DNA of 64,000 nt from Actinomycetota bacterium (GCA_013816245.1 JACDEU010000010.1:1-64000), one strand, 5' to 3'; positions 35,696-46,475 are shown, numbered from the stretch's first letter. Translations and numbers: made by a program. Notes: generated by a model from the letters alone, not told the origin.

Positions 35696-36396
35696 GTTGG
35701 CACGCCGAGGTACGCCTCGATCACGCTCGTGTTCGCCTGCACCTCGGCCGGCGTCCCCTCCGCGATCCTCTTGCCGAAGTCGAGCACGTGCACGCGGTCC
35801 GCGATGCCCATCACGAGGCCCATGTGGTGCTCGACGAGGAGGATCGTCAGCTCGAAGTCGTCGCGCATCCGGCGGATGAACACGCCGAGCTGCTCGACCT
35901 CTTCGTGGCTCAGTCCGCCGGCGGGCTCGTCAAGCAGGAGGAATTGCGGTCCGGATGCGAGCGCGCGCGCAAGCTCGACACGCTTCTGCGTTCCGTATGG
36001 GAGGTCCGAGACCGGCCGGTCGCGGACCGAGTGGAGGTTCATGTAGAAGAGCACGTCGTCTGCCGACTGATCTCCCTGCCGGAGGTGGCCGCCGACGCGC
36101 ACGTTGTCGATGACAGACATGCCGCTGAAGAGCTCGACGTTCTGGAACGTCCGCGCGATGCCGCGGCGGATCACACCGCTCGGCGAGGTGCCAAACAGGC
36201 TTTCGCCGTCGAAGCGGACGTCACCTTCATCCGGCGTGTACAGACGGGTGATGACGTTGAACGCTGTCGTCTTCCCGGCGCCGTTCGGCCCGATCAACCC
36301 GACGATCTCGCCGGCCGCCGCGTCGAACGAGACCGCGTCGAGCGCGACGATGCCTCCGAAACGCATGGAGACGTTCTCGACTTCGAGGAGGGGCAA
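35692..36396 (-). CDS. livG: LivG-type ABC ATPase
   Basis: 234-residue ATPase, first gene of the transporter operon. Walker A GPNGAGKTT, Walker B FLLLDEPAGGLS. The signature is unusual: SDLPYGTQKRVELARAL, as in LivG proteins, instead of LSGGQ. The C-terminal VIEAYLG is typical. Starts at TTG 36396, divergent from the YbaK gene; the 28-base intergenic gap must hold both promoters. Confidence 0.93.
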   Translation of the reverse strand: MPLLEVENVSMRFGGIVALDAVSFDAAAGEIVGLIGPNGAGKTTAFNVITRLYTPDEGDVRFDGESLFGTSPSGVIRRGIARTFQNVELFSGMSVIDNVRVGGHLRQGDQSADDVLFYMNLHSVRDRPVSDLPYGTQKRVELARALASGPQFLLLDEPAGGLSHEEVEQLGVFIRRMRDDFELTILLVEHHMGLVMGIADRVHVLDFGKRIAEGTPAEVQANTSVIEAYLGVPT

Positions 36397-36424
36397 GGCC
36401 CGCCTACCCTAAAGTGCGGCAGCG

Positions 36425-36877
36425 ATGCACCCGACCGCTGAACGATTCCAGACGCGGCTCCGCGAGCTCGGGCTCGACGCGGACGTGCAGGAACTGGCGG
36501 ACTCGACGCGGACGGCCAAGGAGGCAGCGGCCGCGGTCGGTGTCGAGGTCGGCCAGATCGTGAAGTCGCTGGTCTTCGTGGACGAGTCCGGTCCCATCCT
36601 CTGCCTGTGCGCCGGGGACCGGCGGGTCGACACGGACCGGCTCGGCCCGGACGTGCGACAGGCGGACGGCGACGAGGTCCGAGAGGCAACCGGCTACGCC
36701 ATCGGCGGTGTTCCGCCGGTCGGCCACGACCGTCCTATCCCCACCGTCGTAGATGCTTCGCTCCGTCGATTCGAGACGGTCTGGTGCGCGGGTGGCACGC
36801 CGCATGCGGTCTTTCCGGTGGCGACCGAGGCGCTGATCGGCGCAATTCCCGGCGTCCGGGTCCAAGAGGTCTCCTAG
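36425..36877 (+). CDS. YbaK/EbsC-family aminoacyl-tRNA deacylase
   Basis: 150-residue trans-editing-type protein that removes wrongly attached amino acids from tRNA. The family lysine is in VGQIVKSLVF, with the GYAIGGVPPVGH and GGTPHAVF segments. Stand-alone. A TAAAGT box lies nine bases before ATG, with no Shine-Dalgarno. Whether it acts on Cys-, Pro- or other tRNA cannot be told. Confidence 0.9.
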   Translation: MHPTAERFQTRLRELGLDADVQELADSTRTAKEAAAAVGVEVGQIVKSLVFVDESGPILCLCAGDRRVDTDRLGPDVRQADGDEVREATGYAIGGVPPVGHDRPIPTVVDASLRRFETVWCAGGTPHAVFPVATEALIGAIPGVRVQEVS

Positions 36878-36959
36878 TCCCGCGAAGTCGAGTGCAGGGT
36901 TTCCCGGCCGAGCCGGGTCTGCTTCAGTGAGGGGGCGCGCCTCCGCGGTTGTCGACCTG

Positions 36960-38864
<1,905 letters not shown>

Positions 38865-38877
38865 ATGGGCACCGTAG

Positions 38878-39474
38878 CTACCTGCGTAAGCGCCGCCAGC
38901 CCTCGACACCGAGCGTGACGGAGGCCGCGATCCCGAAGGCGACGAGCAGCGCGAGGATCGGCTGGTCCTTGAACACTCTCCCTCCGAAATAGCCGAGCAA
39001 CGCGGCGTAACACGACCACAAGATCGCCGCAACGAAGATGTACGGCGCGAAGCGGGTCAGCCACCGGAGCTGAACGAGCCCCGCGGTGAAGGTCGTCGCA
39101 GTGCGGCCGCCGGGAATGAACCGCGCCACGACCAGCACGTAGCTGCCTCGATCTTTGAGGAAGTTCCGGGCCCAGTCCAGTCGGCGTTGCGCCACCTCGC
39201 CCCTGAAGAATCGCTTCACCGCCGGTGTTCCGAGCCACCGTCCCACCGCGTAGCAGAGGTTGTCGCCGATGAAGGCTCCCGCTGCCCCGCAGGCGATCAC
39301 CGCCTCGAGCGACAGTTGCCCGCGCGCCGCCTGGATCCCGCACACGATCACCGCGGTCTCACTCGGGAAGAGCGGGATCAGCGCATCGCCCACGCAGATG
39401 CCGAACAGGATCGGGTACGTCCAGAGCGATCCGGTCAGGAGATCGATGAGGCTCTGCAGGAAGCCGAGCAGCAA
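38878..39474 (-). CDS. DedA family membrane protein
   Basis: 198-residue membrane protein related to DedA/VTT proteins, which include undecaprenyl-phosphate and phospholipid flippases. Motifs: [11 protein letters not shown] near the N-terminus (acidic residue in the membrane), [13 protein letters not shown], and the R-rich [14 protein letters not shown]. About five hydrophobic segments. Cotranscribed with the DUF255 gene. Confidence 0.9.
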   Translation of the reverse strand: MLLGFLQSLIDLLTGSLWTYPILFGICVGDALIPLFPSETAVIVCGIQAARGQLSLEAVIACGAAGAFIGDNLCYAVGRWLGTPAVKRFFRGEVAQRRLDWARNFLKDRGSYVLVVARFIPGGRTATTFTAGLVQLRWLTRFAPYIFVAAILWSCYAALLGYFGGRVFKDQPILALLVAFGIAASVTLGVEGWRRLRR

Positions 39475-39475
39475 C

Positions 39476-40366
39476 CTAACGACCTTCGCCCATATCGACG
39501 GGCCGGCAACTGTGTGATGTGCTCGTAGAAGTCACCCGGAAACCGGCGCCGACGTAGAACCTACGCGCCGCCTCGGTGGCATACGCGACCTTGAGGCGGC
39601 GTGCTCCTCGTTTGGCAAGCCGATCGAGACCTGTGGTGAGGAGCGCACGGGCCAGGCCGCGCCGCTGATACTCATCCTCGACTCGCATCGGCTCTACCAT
39701 CCCGACCTCGGTCACGGGGTCGAACCAGAATAGGGCGTACCCGGCGACCTTCCCGTCCGGGGCTTCAACAGCTAGGTCGAGTGCCGGGTCGTAGAGCAAG
39801 CATTGCCGGAGCCGAGCTTCGACTCCGTCGCCGTTACGTCGCTGCATCGGGTGCGGCGTAGATGTGTGCTGGGCGCGGTCGACGAGGGTGAATCCTTCCG
39901 CCAATGGGGCCACGTTGCGCCGGTCTTCGGCATCCATCCACGTTTCCCCGATACGGCGATTGTCAGCCACGAAGCCGGCCTCGGCCAGCAGACCGAGGAG
40001 TTCGAGGTCGTCGTCGCGGGCAGACACTTCGACCGCCTCGAGCCCCGAGGCCGTGACGGCTTCCAGTGCGCGCGCCCAGACGGTGGGAAGCGAAACCGTC
40101 CAAGCATCGGGCACGAGGATGGGATCGCATCCCCATGCTCGGCCCCAGTCCGTCAGAACGACACCTGCGACGGGGCCGTCGTCATCGAGCCAGAAGACCT
40201 GCTCGACTGTGTCCGAGCGCCGAGGCGTGCGCCACCACCACTGGAGGTCCGCGGCTTCCAGATCGCACAGGCCTGCCTCCGGATCTGCCAGGCGAGCCCG
40301 GTGCAGAAGCTCCGTCGCGAGCGCCAGGTAGTCGAGCCCGCAGGCTCGTACCTCACGGATCGCCAT
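39476..40366 (-). CDS. GNAT acetyltransferase (two-domain)
   Basis: 296 residues. The C-terminal half has the acetyl-CoA binding signature MRVEDEYQRRGLARALL and the closing AYATEAARRFYVGAGF typical of GNAT enzymes. The N-terminal half looks like a degenerate second GNAT domain (WRTPRRSDTVEQVFWLDD, LLAEAGFVADNRRIGETWM). The acceptor is unknown. The gene ends two bases from the DedA start. Confidence 0.85.
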   Translation of the reverse strand: MAIREVRACGLDYLALATELLHRARLADPEAGLCDLEAADLQWWWRTPRRSDTVEQVFWLDDDGPVAGVVLTDWGRAWGCDPILVPDAWTVSLPTVWARALEAVTASGLEAVEVSARDDDLELLGLLAEAGFVADNRRIGETWMDAEDRRNVAPLAEGFTLVDRAQHTSTPHPMQRRNGDGVEARLRQCLLYDPALDLAVEAPDGKVAGYALFWFDPVTEVGMVEPMRVEDEYQRRGLARALLTTGLDRLAKRGARRLKVAYATEAARRFYVGAGFRVTSTSTSHSCRPVDMGEGR

Positions 40367-40392
40367 GCTCGTTCTCGTATGGTCGCGCGCGT

Positions 40393-41574
40393 ATGGCCAA
40401 CGGATTTCTGCCGCTCGAAGGAGTGCGAGTCGTCGACGTCACGAGCTCGCTTGCAGGTCCCTACTGTACGGAGATCCTGGGCGCGCTCGGCGCGGACGTG
40501 ATCAAAGTCGAGCGTCCCGATCGTGGCGACGAGGCGCGTGACTGGGGCCTGCCGTTCTGGGAGGGCTCGAGCGTGATGTTCTACGCGGCGAACCTGAACA
40601 AGCGCTCGCTCGCCCTCGATCTCAAGCGCGGGCGCGACGTGCTGCTTCGTCTCGTCGATTCGGCGGATGTCTTTCTGCAGAGCCTGCGGCCCGGAACGGC
40701 GGCGCGGCTCGGCTTCGGCGCCGAGGAGTTGCGCGCTCGTAACTCGCGACTCGTCTATTGCGACATCGGCGCCTTCGGGCGTGTGGGACCGTTGCGCGAG
40801 CGCGCGGGGTACGACCCGCTGCTGCAGGCGTTCAGCGGGATCATGAGCGTCACCGGCGACCCCGATCGGCCGGGCGTGCGCGTCGGCGCGTCGATCATCG
40901 ACCAGGGGACCGGCATGTGGGCCGCTCTCGGCATTGTTGCCGCGCTCCATGCCGGCGACGGCCACACGGTCGACGTGTCGCTCTTCGAGACGGCGATCGG
41001 GCTCTTGCCCTACCAGGTGACCGCATACCTCGCCGGCGGCGGCGCGCCGGGACGCCATGGGACTGCCTTCCCGCTGATCTCGCCGTACCAGGTGTTCCAC
41101 GCCCGGGGCGGGGATTTGATGATCGCCGCGGGAAACGACGGCCTCTTCGCCCGCCTGTGCTCGGCGCTCGACCTCGACGAGCTCACGACGGACACGCGCT
41201 TCGCTTCGAATCCCGATCGAGTCGAGCACCGCGAGGAGCTGGCAGCGCTGCTACAGGACAGACTGCGCGACGAGCCGTCCGCGGAGCTGCTCGAGCGTCT
41301 GGAGCGCGCGGGCATTCCGGCCGCACCGGTCAACGACGTCGGCGACGCGGCCGACCACGAGCAGACGAAGGCACTGGGTTTGATCCAGCCGACGCCCGAG
41401 CCGACGGTCGCGCTACCGCTCTCGATCGATGGCGAGCGTGTCTCGCATCGACGCCCGCCGCCTCGCCTCGGCGAGCACACCGACGAGATCCTGCAAGATC
41501 TCGGCTACGACGAAAACGAGCTCGCGGAACTGTCGGCGCAGGGTGTGATCCGCCGCGTAGAGTCGAACTCATGA
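40393..41574 (+). CDS. CaiB/BaiF family CoA transferase
   Basis: 393-residue class III CoA-transferase moving CoA between carboxylic acids. Family start LPLEGVRVVDVTSSLAGPYC, ADVIKVERPDRGDEAR, the catalytic aspartate region YCDIGAFGRVGPLRERAGYDPLLQAFSG (the family's D in the AGYD stretch), and a C-terminal closure PPPRLGEHTDEILQDLGY. It overlaps the decarboxylase start as ATGA, and a HMG-CoA lyase is convergent downstream; a branched-chain acyl-CoA or HMG-type pathway is possible. ATG 40393 is the family start. Confidence 0.92.
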   Translation: MANGFLPLEGVRVVDVTSSLAGPYCTEILGALGADVIKVERPDRGDEARDWGLPFWEGSSVMFYAANLNKRSLALDLKRGRDVLLRLVDSADVFLQSLRPGTAARLGFGAEELRARNSRLVYCDIGAFGRVGPLRERAGYDPLLQAFSGIMSVTGDPDRPGVRVGASIIDQGTGMWAALGIVAALHAGDGHTVDVSLFETAIGLLPYQVTAYLAGGGAPGRHGTAFPLISPYQVFHARGGDLMIAAGNDGLFARLCSALDLDELTTDTRFASNPDRVEHREELAALLQDRLRDEPSAELLERLERAGIPAAPVNDVGDAADHEQTKALGLIQPTPEPTVALPLSIDGERVSHRRPPPRLGEHTDEILQDLGYDENELAELSAQGVIRRVESNS

Positions 41575-42959
41575 GCGACGACGTCCGTGCGCTGCTTCGG
41601 CGAACTGCAGAGCTCGCTGCGGACTTCCTCGAGTCTCTCGACGACCGCCCGGTCTTCCCCCGAGCGTCGGCCGAAGAGCTCCGCGAAGCCCTCGGCGGGC
41701 CGCTGCCGGATGAGCCGACCGCTCCAGAAGAGGTGGTCGAAGGACTAGTCGCGGCCGCGGATCAGGGAATCGTCGCGATGCCGAGCGGGCGCTACTTCGG
41801 CTTCGTGATCGGCGGAAGCCTGCCGGCGGCGCTCGCCGCGGACTGGTTGACCTCCGCCTGGGACCAGAACGCGGGCCTCTATGTCGGCGGCCCGTCGGCG
41901 TCAGTCGTCGAGGAGGTGGCGCGCGAGTGGGTTTGCGACCTTCTCGGGCTGCCTGGCGACGCATCGCTCGGACTCGTGACCGGCTCGCAGATGGGAAGCG
42001 TCACCGCTCTTGCGGCTGCGCGCTTCCGCGTGCTCGAGCGCGCAGGCTGGGACGTCGGCCGGGACGGTCTCTCCGGTGCGCCGCGCGTCCGCGTGCTCGT
42101 CGGTGCGCAACGACACGTCACGATCGATCGGGCGCTGCGCCTCCTCGGCCTCGGCGCACCCGCGGTCGTTCACGCGGACGAGCAAGGACGCCTGGACGCA
42201 GAGGCTCTGCAAAAAGCGCTGACGGAAGGAGACGGGCCGACGATCGTCTGCGCGCAGGCCGGCGAGGTGAACACCGGTGCGTTCGATCCCTTCGACGAGA
42301 TCGCTGACGCCGTGGCCGACCACGGTGCCTGGCTGCACGTCGACGGTGCGTTCGGTCTCTGGGCGGCTGCGAGCCCGAGCCTTCGCCACCTAGTCCGCGG
42401 CGCCGGGCGCGCGGATTCGTGGATCACGGACACGCACAAGTGGCTGAACGTCCCCTATGACTCTGCGCTCGTTCTCTGCGCCGATCCCGAGGCCCATCGC
42501 GCGGCGATGACGATCAGCGCGTCCTATCTCATCCAGGACGACACCGTTCGCGACCAGGTCGACTGGGTGCCGGAGTTCTCGCGCCGCGCGCGCGGCTTTG
42601 CCGTCTACGCGGCACTGCGGTCGCTCGGACGGAGCGGACTTGCCGAGCTCGTCGAGCGAACCTGCGCCTGCGCGCGACGTTTCGCCGACGGCATCGTCGA
42701 GCTCGACGGCGTCGAGCTCGTCAACGAGGTCGTCCTCAACCAGGTGCTGTTTCGCTTCGAGAACGACGCGCGCACCGATGAGGTGCTGCGCGCGGTGCAG
42801 GAGGCAGGCGACGTCTGGATGAGCGGGACGACCTGGAACGGCCGCCGCGCCATTCGTGTCTCGGTCTCGAACTGGCAGACCAACGACGACGAGATCGACC
42901 TGGCGCTCGAGTCGTTCCGGACCGCGAGTCAGTCGCCGGCCCACGCTCCCGCGCGGTAG
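41571..42959 (+). CDS. Pyridoxal-dependent decarboxylase (group II)
   Basis: 462-residue PLP enzyme of the aromatic-amino-acid/glutamate decarboxylase family. PLP lysine in DSWITDTHKWLNVPYDSA, cofactor aspartate in WLHVDGAFGLW, and substrate-loop residues in GSQMGSVTALAAARF. Substrate cannot be decided. The C-terminus overlaps the convergent HMG-CoA lyase gene by 31 bases. Coupled to the CoA transferase. Confidence 0.9.
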   Translation: MSDDVRALLRRTAELAADFLESLDDRPVFPRASAEELREALGGPLPDEPTAPEEVVEGLVAAADQGIVAMPSGRYFGFVIGGSLPAALAADWLTSAWDQNAGLYVGGPSASVVEEVAREWVCDLLGLPGDASLGLVTGSQMGSVTALAAARFRVLERAGWDVGRDGLSGAPRVRVLVGAQRHVTIDRALRLLGLGAPAVVHADEQGRLDAEALQKALTEGDGPTIVCAQAGEVNTGAFDPFDEIADAVADHGAWLHVDGAFGLWAAASPSLRHLVRGAGRADSWITDTHKWLNVPYDSALVLCADPEAHRAAMTISASYLIQDDTVRDQVDWVPEFSRRARGFAVYAALRSLGRSGLAELVERTCACARRFADGIVELDGVELVNEVVLNQVLFRFENDARTDEVLRAVQEAGDVWMSGTTWNGRRAIRVSVSNWQTNDDEIDLALESFRTASQSPAHAPAR

Positions 42960-43786
42960 ACCTGGCCCTCGAGCGGGCGGCCGAGAGTCTCTTCCAACCA
43001 CTGCGAAATGGCCACAAGCGCGTCGAGGTCGATCCCCGTCTCGGCTCCTTCGCCTTCGAAGAGGTAGACGAGGTCCTCCGTCGCGATGTTGCCCGTGGCG
43101 CGTGGCGCATACGGGCAGCCGCCGAGACCGCCGCAGGATGCGTCGAACAGGGTTACGCCGGACCCGAGTGCTGCGACCGCGTTCGCGTAACCGGTGTTCC
43201 GTGTGTTGTGCAGGTGGACGCCGCGCGCTCCGGTGCGTTCGACAAGTCCCCGCACCTGCTTCGGAGTCGCGACGCCAATGGTGTCGGCAAGAACGATCTC
43301 CGCCGTCGGGAAGCGAGCCGCGATCTCCGCGACGACTCCAGGATCCACACGCCCTTCGAACGGACAGCCGAACGCAACGCTGATCGTCACCGTCACGGGG
43401 AGCTCGGCGCGGGCGAGCACGCTCTCGGCCGCCGCCTGCGCCTCTGCGAGCGACTGATTCGCATTGCGCTTGCTGAAGCTCTCGGTCGCCGCCAGCGTGA
43501 AGTTGACACGGTCGAGACCGGAAGCGGCGAGGCGCTCGTAGCCCTTCTCGTTCAGCGCCAGGCCCGAGTACTCGGTTCCCTCCCGGCGTTCGATGGCAGC
43601 GACGACTTCCTCTGCACCGGCCATCTGCGGCACCGCCTCGGCCCGGACGAAGCTGGCGGCCTCGATGCGAGGAAGGCCCGCGGCGGCGAGCCTATTGATC
43701 AGCTCCGCGCGAAAGGCAGGCTCGAGCGTCTCCGGTTCGTTCTGCAGGCCGTCACGCGGTCCGACGTCGCAGATCGTGACGGGCAT
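42929..43786 (-). CDS. mvaB: Hydroxymethylglutaryl-CoA lyase
   Basis: 285-residue TIM-barrel lyase that splits HMG-CoA into acetyl-CoA and acetoacetate in leucine degradation. N-terminal DVGPRDGLQNE holds the metal and substrate residues, HLHNTRNTGYANA the metal-binding histidines, and DASCGGLGGCPYAP with GNIATED is the HMGL signature including the catalytic cysteine. Together with the CaiB-type transferase it hints at branched-chain acid catabolism. Preceded on the same strand by the GAF gene, three bases away. Confidence 0.92.
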   Translation of the reverse strand: MPVTICDVGPRDGLQNEPETLEPAFRAELINRLAAAGLPRIEAASFVRAEAVPQMAGAEEVVAAIERREGTEYSGLALNEKGYERLAASGLDRVNFTLAATESFSKRNANQSLAEAQAAAESVLARAELPVTVTISVAFGCPFEGRVDPGVVAEIAARFPTAEIVLADTIGVATPKQVRGLVERTGARGVHLHNTRNTGYANAVAALGSGVTLFDASCGGLGGCPYAPRATGNIATEDLVYLFEGEGAETGIDLDALVAISQWLEETLGRPLEGQVYRAGAWAGD

Positions 43787-43789
43787 GGT

Positions 43790-44249
43790 CAGGACGGCCG
43801 CTCGAGGTGCCTGAGGGTCTGGCCGGCTTCGGCTGCGAGCGCCTGCGCCAAGCGCACGTCCTCCTCGCCGAAGCGGCGACCTTCGTGGTCGTAGACCTCG
43901 ACCAGGCCCCAGGCACCGTCTTCGGCTTCGATCGCAACCATCAGGACGGAATCGAACCCGAGCTCACGCAGGGGCCTGGTCTCACGAAAACCGTGCGTGG
44001 CTCACGCCCCTCGATCACGGCCCGCGTCAGGGGATAGTCGGAGATCAGGTAGCCATGCCCGAGGCGCTCGTCCTGCTGGTGCTGGATCAGATCGACGAGC
44101 AGATCTCCGATGACGCGCGAGATCGTGCAGGACCGCGCCCCGAGCACCTCGACGTAGGCACGCACAGTCGCGCCGAGAAGACCGGGAACGGTCTTCTCGG
44201 CGCGAAGGCGTTCTGCCGCGGCAGCGAGCTCCGGATGGTCGACGCTCAC
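43790..44249 (-). pseudogene. GAF domain protein with one frameshift
   Basis: The N-terminal frame gives SVDHPELAAAAERLRAEK and VLGARSCTISRVIGD, ending ...REPRTVF. Then, one base out of frame, RETRPLRELGFDSVLMVAIEAEDGAWGLVEVYDHEGRRF and LAQALAAEAGQTLRHLERP complete a normal GAF domain of about 153 residues. The shift is at a run of four A (plus strand 43987-43990); adding one base restores the frame. The rest is perfectly conserved-looking, so an assembly error is as likely as mutation. Ligand unknown. Confidence 0.72.
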
Positions 44250-44269
44250 GCGCCGATCTTACGGACGAC

Positions 44270-44674
44270 TCAGTCGTCGAACCCCGCTGCGTCGACCTTC
44301 TCCGCCTCGATCACGACCTTCACCCGCTGCTCCGCGGGGTTGCGCCACGGGTATTCGTCCTTGCCGAGGTACTTCTTCGCCAGCTTGTCGATCTGGGCGT
44401 CGGCGCCCGTTTCGGTGACCTCGGCCGGGCCGCTCACGGCGACCCACTTGTGCGTGTCGTTCGGGTCGACGACGAGCAGCGAGGCCCGAGGGTCTCTTTC
44501 CAGGTGCTCCGACTTTGCGCGGCCGCGGGCCGTGTTAAAGGAGATCTTGCCGTCGTCCACGTCCACCCAGACGATCGTCGAGTGCGGCGAGCCGTCCTCG
44601 CACAATGTCGTCGCCGTGCCGACAAACGGGTTCTCCTCCAGGAACTTCCGTTTTTTCTCTCCGAGCTTCGCCAT
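44270..44674 (-). CDS. PNPOx-like flavin/F420-binding protein
   Basis: 134-residue split-beta-barrel protein of the pyridoxamine-5'-phosphate oxidase-like superfamily: FVGTATTLCEDGSPHSTIVWVDVDD, ISFNTARGRAKSEHLERDPRASLLVVDP. The arrangement is that of PPOX-class, often F420-dependent, reductases in actinobacteria. Cofactor is inferred. ATG 44674 is chosen; TTG 44704 lies upstream. Divergent from the BNR gene. Confidence 0.85.
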   Translation of the reverse strand: MAKLGEKKRKFLEENPFVGTATTLCEDGSPHSTIVWVDVDDGKISFNTARGRAKSEHLERDPRASLLVVDPNDTHKWVAVSGPAEVTETGADAQIDKLAKKYLGKDEYPWRNPAEQRVKVVIEAEKVDAAGFDD

Positions 44675-44731
44675 TTCCCTACCTCCGGTTGTTGTGACCT
44701 GCAACGACGCGAATCGTTACCGTCTTCCCCG

Positions 44732-45769
44732 ATGGCCGTGCTCTTACCCGTCGGGACCCGGAAAGGCCTCTTCCTGCTCCGCTCGAACGGCGGCTGGGAG
44801 GTCGAGGGGCCCCTCCTCTCGGGCTGGTCGGTCTACCACGCGATCGTCGACCCACGCGATGGCACGCTCTACGCGGCCACGAACAACCCGTTCTACGGCG
44901 CGACTGTGCACCGGTCCAGCGACCTGGGCAAGAGCTGGGAGCGGGCGGAGGAGATCGGGCTACCCGAGGATTCGGGCCTGAAGCTCAATGCCACGTGGCA
45001 CATCGAGCCGGGCAAGGACTCGGAGCTCTGGCTCGGCGGCGACCCGGGCGTGCTCTTCCGCTCGGACGACGGCGGCCTCACCTGGGAAGTGAACCGCGGC
45101 CTGCTCGAGCATCCGACGCGAGAGCGATGGCAACCCGGCGCGGGCGGCATGTGCTGCCACTCGATCCAGCTGGTGAACGGGACGATGTACATCGCCATCT
45201 CCGCCGCCGGCTCATTCCGTAGCCAGGACGGCGGCGAGACCTGGCAGCCGATCAACAAAGACGTCGCTGCGGACTTCCACCCGGAGACGTACCCGGAGGT
45301 CGGGCAGTGCGTGCACAAGCTCCTTTCGCATCCCGCGAAGCCCGACCGCTTGTGGCAGCAGAACCACTGCGGTGTGTACCGCTCGGACGATCGCGGCGAC
45401 AACTGGGACCGGCTCGACGGGAACGGATTGCCGTCCGGCTTCGGGTTCGGCCTGGCGCTCGACCCGGACGACCCCGACGTCGCGTACGTGATCCCGGAGG
45501 AATCGCAGGAGTACCACTACACCGCGGAAGGCCGGCTCGGCGTGTATCGCACGGCTGACGGCGGTGCGTCGTGGGAGCTCGCCGCGAACGGGTTGCCTGA
45601 GCGGGCGTGGGCCGCCGTGTTGCGTGAGGGCTGCACCTTCGATCGCGGTGCGGTCTACTTCGGAACCCAGAGCGGCTCGGTGTGGACAGCTCCGCAGGGC
45701 GCGGCGAACTGGACGGAAGCGGTGCGAGACCTCCCGCCGATCCTGTCGGTCGAAGCCGCCGACGTCTGA
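44732..45769 (+). CDS. Cytoplasmic BNR/VPS10-like beta-propeller protein
   Basis: 345 residues, without signal peptide. Asp-box repeats: SSDLGKSWER, SDDGGLTWEV, SQDGGETWQP, SDDRGDNWDR, TADGGASWEL. The start is close to LLPVGTRKGLFLL, a family-typical opening of a conserved actinobacterial propeller. The role is unknown; the MoaD-like gene follows one base after its stop, a pairing that suggests linked function. TACCGT lies eight bases before ATG. Confidence 0.8.
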   Translation: MAVLLPVGTRKGLFLLRSNGGWEVEGPLLSGWSVYHAIVDPRDGTLYAATNNPFYGATVHRSSDLGKSWERAEEIGLPEDSGLKLNATWHIEPGKDSELWLGGDPGVLFRSDDGGLTWEVNRGLLEHPTRERWQPGAGGMCCHSIQLVNGTMYIAISAAGSFRSQDGGETWQPINKDVAADFHPETYPEVGQCVHKLLSHPAKPDRLWQQNHCGVYRSDDRGDNWDRLDGNGLPSGFGFGLALDPDDPDVAYVIPEESQEYHYTAEGRLGVYRTADGGASWELAANGLPERAWAAVLREGCTFDRGAVYFGTQSGSVWTAPQGAANWTEAVRDLPPILSVEAADV

Positions 45770-45770
45770 G

Positions 45771-46031
45771 GTGGCGGTCGTCCATCTGCCGGGAACCCTC
45801 GCAGCGGAGGCGGGCGGGCAGAAGCGCTTCGAGCTCGAAGCCGACACGGTGGGCGAGGCACTCAGGCAGCTGCCGATGGCGAATCTCCTGTTCGACGAAG
45901 AGGGTGAGCTCCGCCGGCTGATCAACGTTTACGTCGACGGCGTGGACGCGCGCGGCGGCCGCCTGCTCGAAGAGTCGCTGTCCGAGCGCTCGGAAGTGCG
46001 AGTGGTGGGAGCCGTCGCCGGCGGGAGCTAG
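45771..46031 (+). CDS. MoaD/ThiS-like ubiquitin-fold protein
   Basis: 86 residues from GTG 45771. Sequence VAVVHLPGTLAAEAGGQKRFELE, GEALRQLP, INVYVDGVDARG and SEVRVVGAVAGGS fits the beta-grasp sulfur-carrier family. The C-terminal diglycine is followed by one serine (GGS), so activation may require trimming, or the protein works without conjugation. No MoaE, ThiF or ThiG is nearby. It is coupled to the BNR protein. Confidence 0.8.
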   Translation: MAVVHLPGTLAAEAGGQKRFELEADTVGEALRQLPMANLLFDEEGELRRLINVYVDGVDARGGRLLEESLSERSEVRVVGAVAGGS

Positions 46032-46048
46032 TGGCTCAGAGCCACAAG
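46029..46048. repeat. Copy 1 of TAGTGGCTCAGAGCCAC palindrome
   Basis: TAGTGGCTCAGAGCCACAAG lies over the stop of the MoaD-like gene, just after the end of the 46053-46361 gene. The same 17-base core occurs at 46413-46429. Confidence 0.65.
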
Positions 46049-46052
46049 CCCT

Positions 46053-46361
46053 TCAGCGCCCGGCATCGCGGATCCGGTCCGCGACGACGTAGGCATTCAC
46101 GACCCTGCTGCGATTGAGATCCAGGTAGGCCTCGTAGAGGATCTCGCGGATCTCGTCCCGGCGAGCGCGCTCGGCGTCCTGCCTCTCGCGATGCGCGACG
46201 ATCAGACGGCGCAGATGGACGTAGCTCGGCTTGGGCAAGCCGAGCTCGGCTGCTGCAGCGCCGACTCGACGGGCGACCTCCGCCATCGGCTGCGACCTGT
46301 CGTCGAGCTTTCGAACCGCCTCGAGGATCGCGGCGCTGTAACGGGGAGCGATCTCGACCAC
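46053..46361 (-). CDS. Small helical, HTH-like protein
   Basis: 102 residues from GTG 46361. The middle reads MAEVARRVGAAAAELGLPKP followed by SYVHLRRLI, which resembles a helix-turn-helix; the rest is charged helix (ERARRDEIREILYEAYLDLN). No other motif. It is flanked by two palindrome copies, one between it and the divergent HExxH gene, fitting a self-regulating DNA-binding protein. This is inference. The ribosome binding site is weak. Confidence 0.55.
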   Translation of the reverse strand: MVEIAPRYSAAILEAVRKLDDRSQPMAEVARRVGAAAAELGLPKPSYVHLRRLIVAHRERQDAERARRDEIREILYEAYLDLNRSRVVNAYVVADRIRDAGR

Positions 46362-46408
46362 CGGGAAAGGATGGCCGAGAAAGCCCGACCGCTCTGCCTG
46401 GAAACCGT

Positions 46409-46435
46409 GACTTAGTGGCTCAGAGCCACTAAGTC
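46409..46435. promoter_or_regulatory. Copy 2: perfect 12-bp palindrome, candidate operator
   Basis: GACTTAGTGGCT - CAG - AGCCACTAAGTC, a perfect inverted repeat. It lies 47 bases before the start of the small helical protein and 40 bases before the divergent HExxH gene, and its core is identical to the copy at 46029. It could be a binding site for the small protein or a two-way terminator-like hairpin. Confidence 0.55.
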
Positions 46436-46475
46436 GGAAATCAAGGCCGTCCGGAGCCGTGCCGATTCTCTGGCT

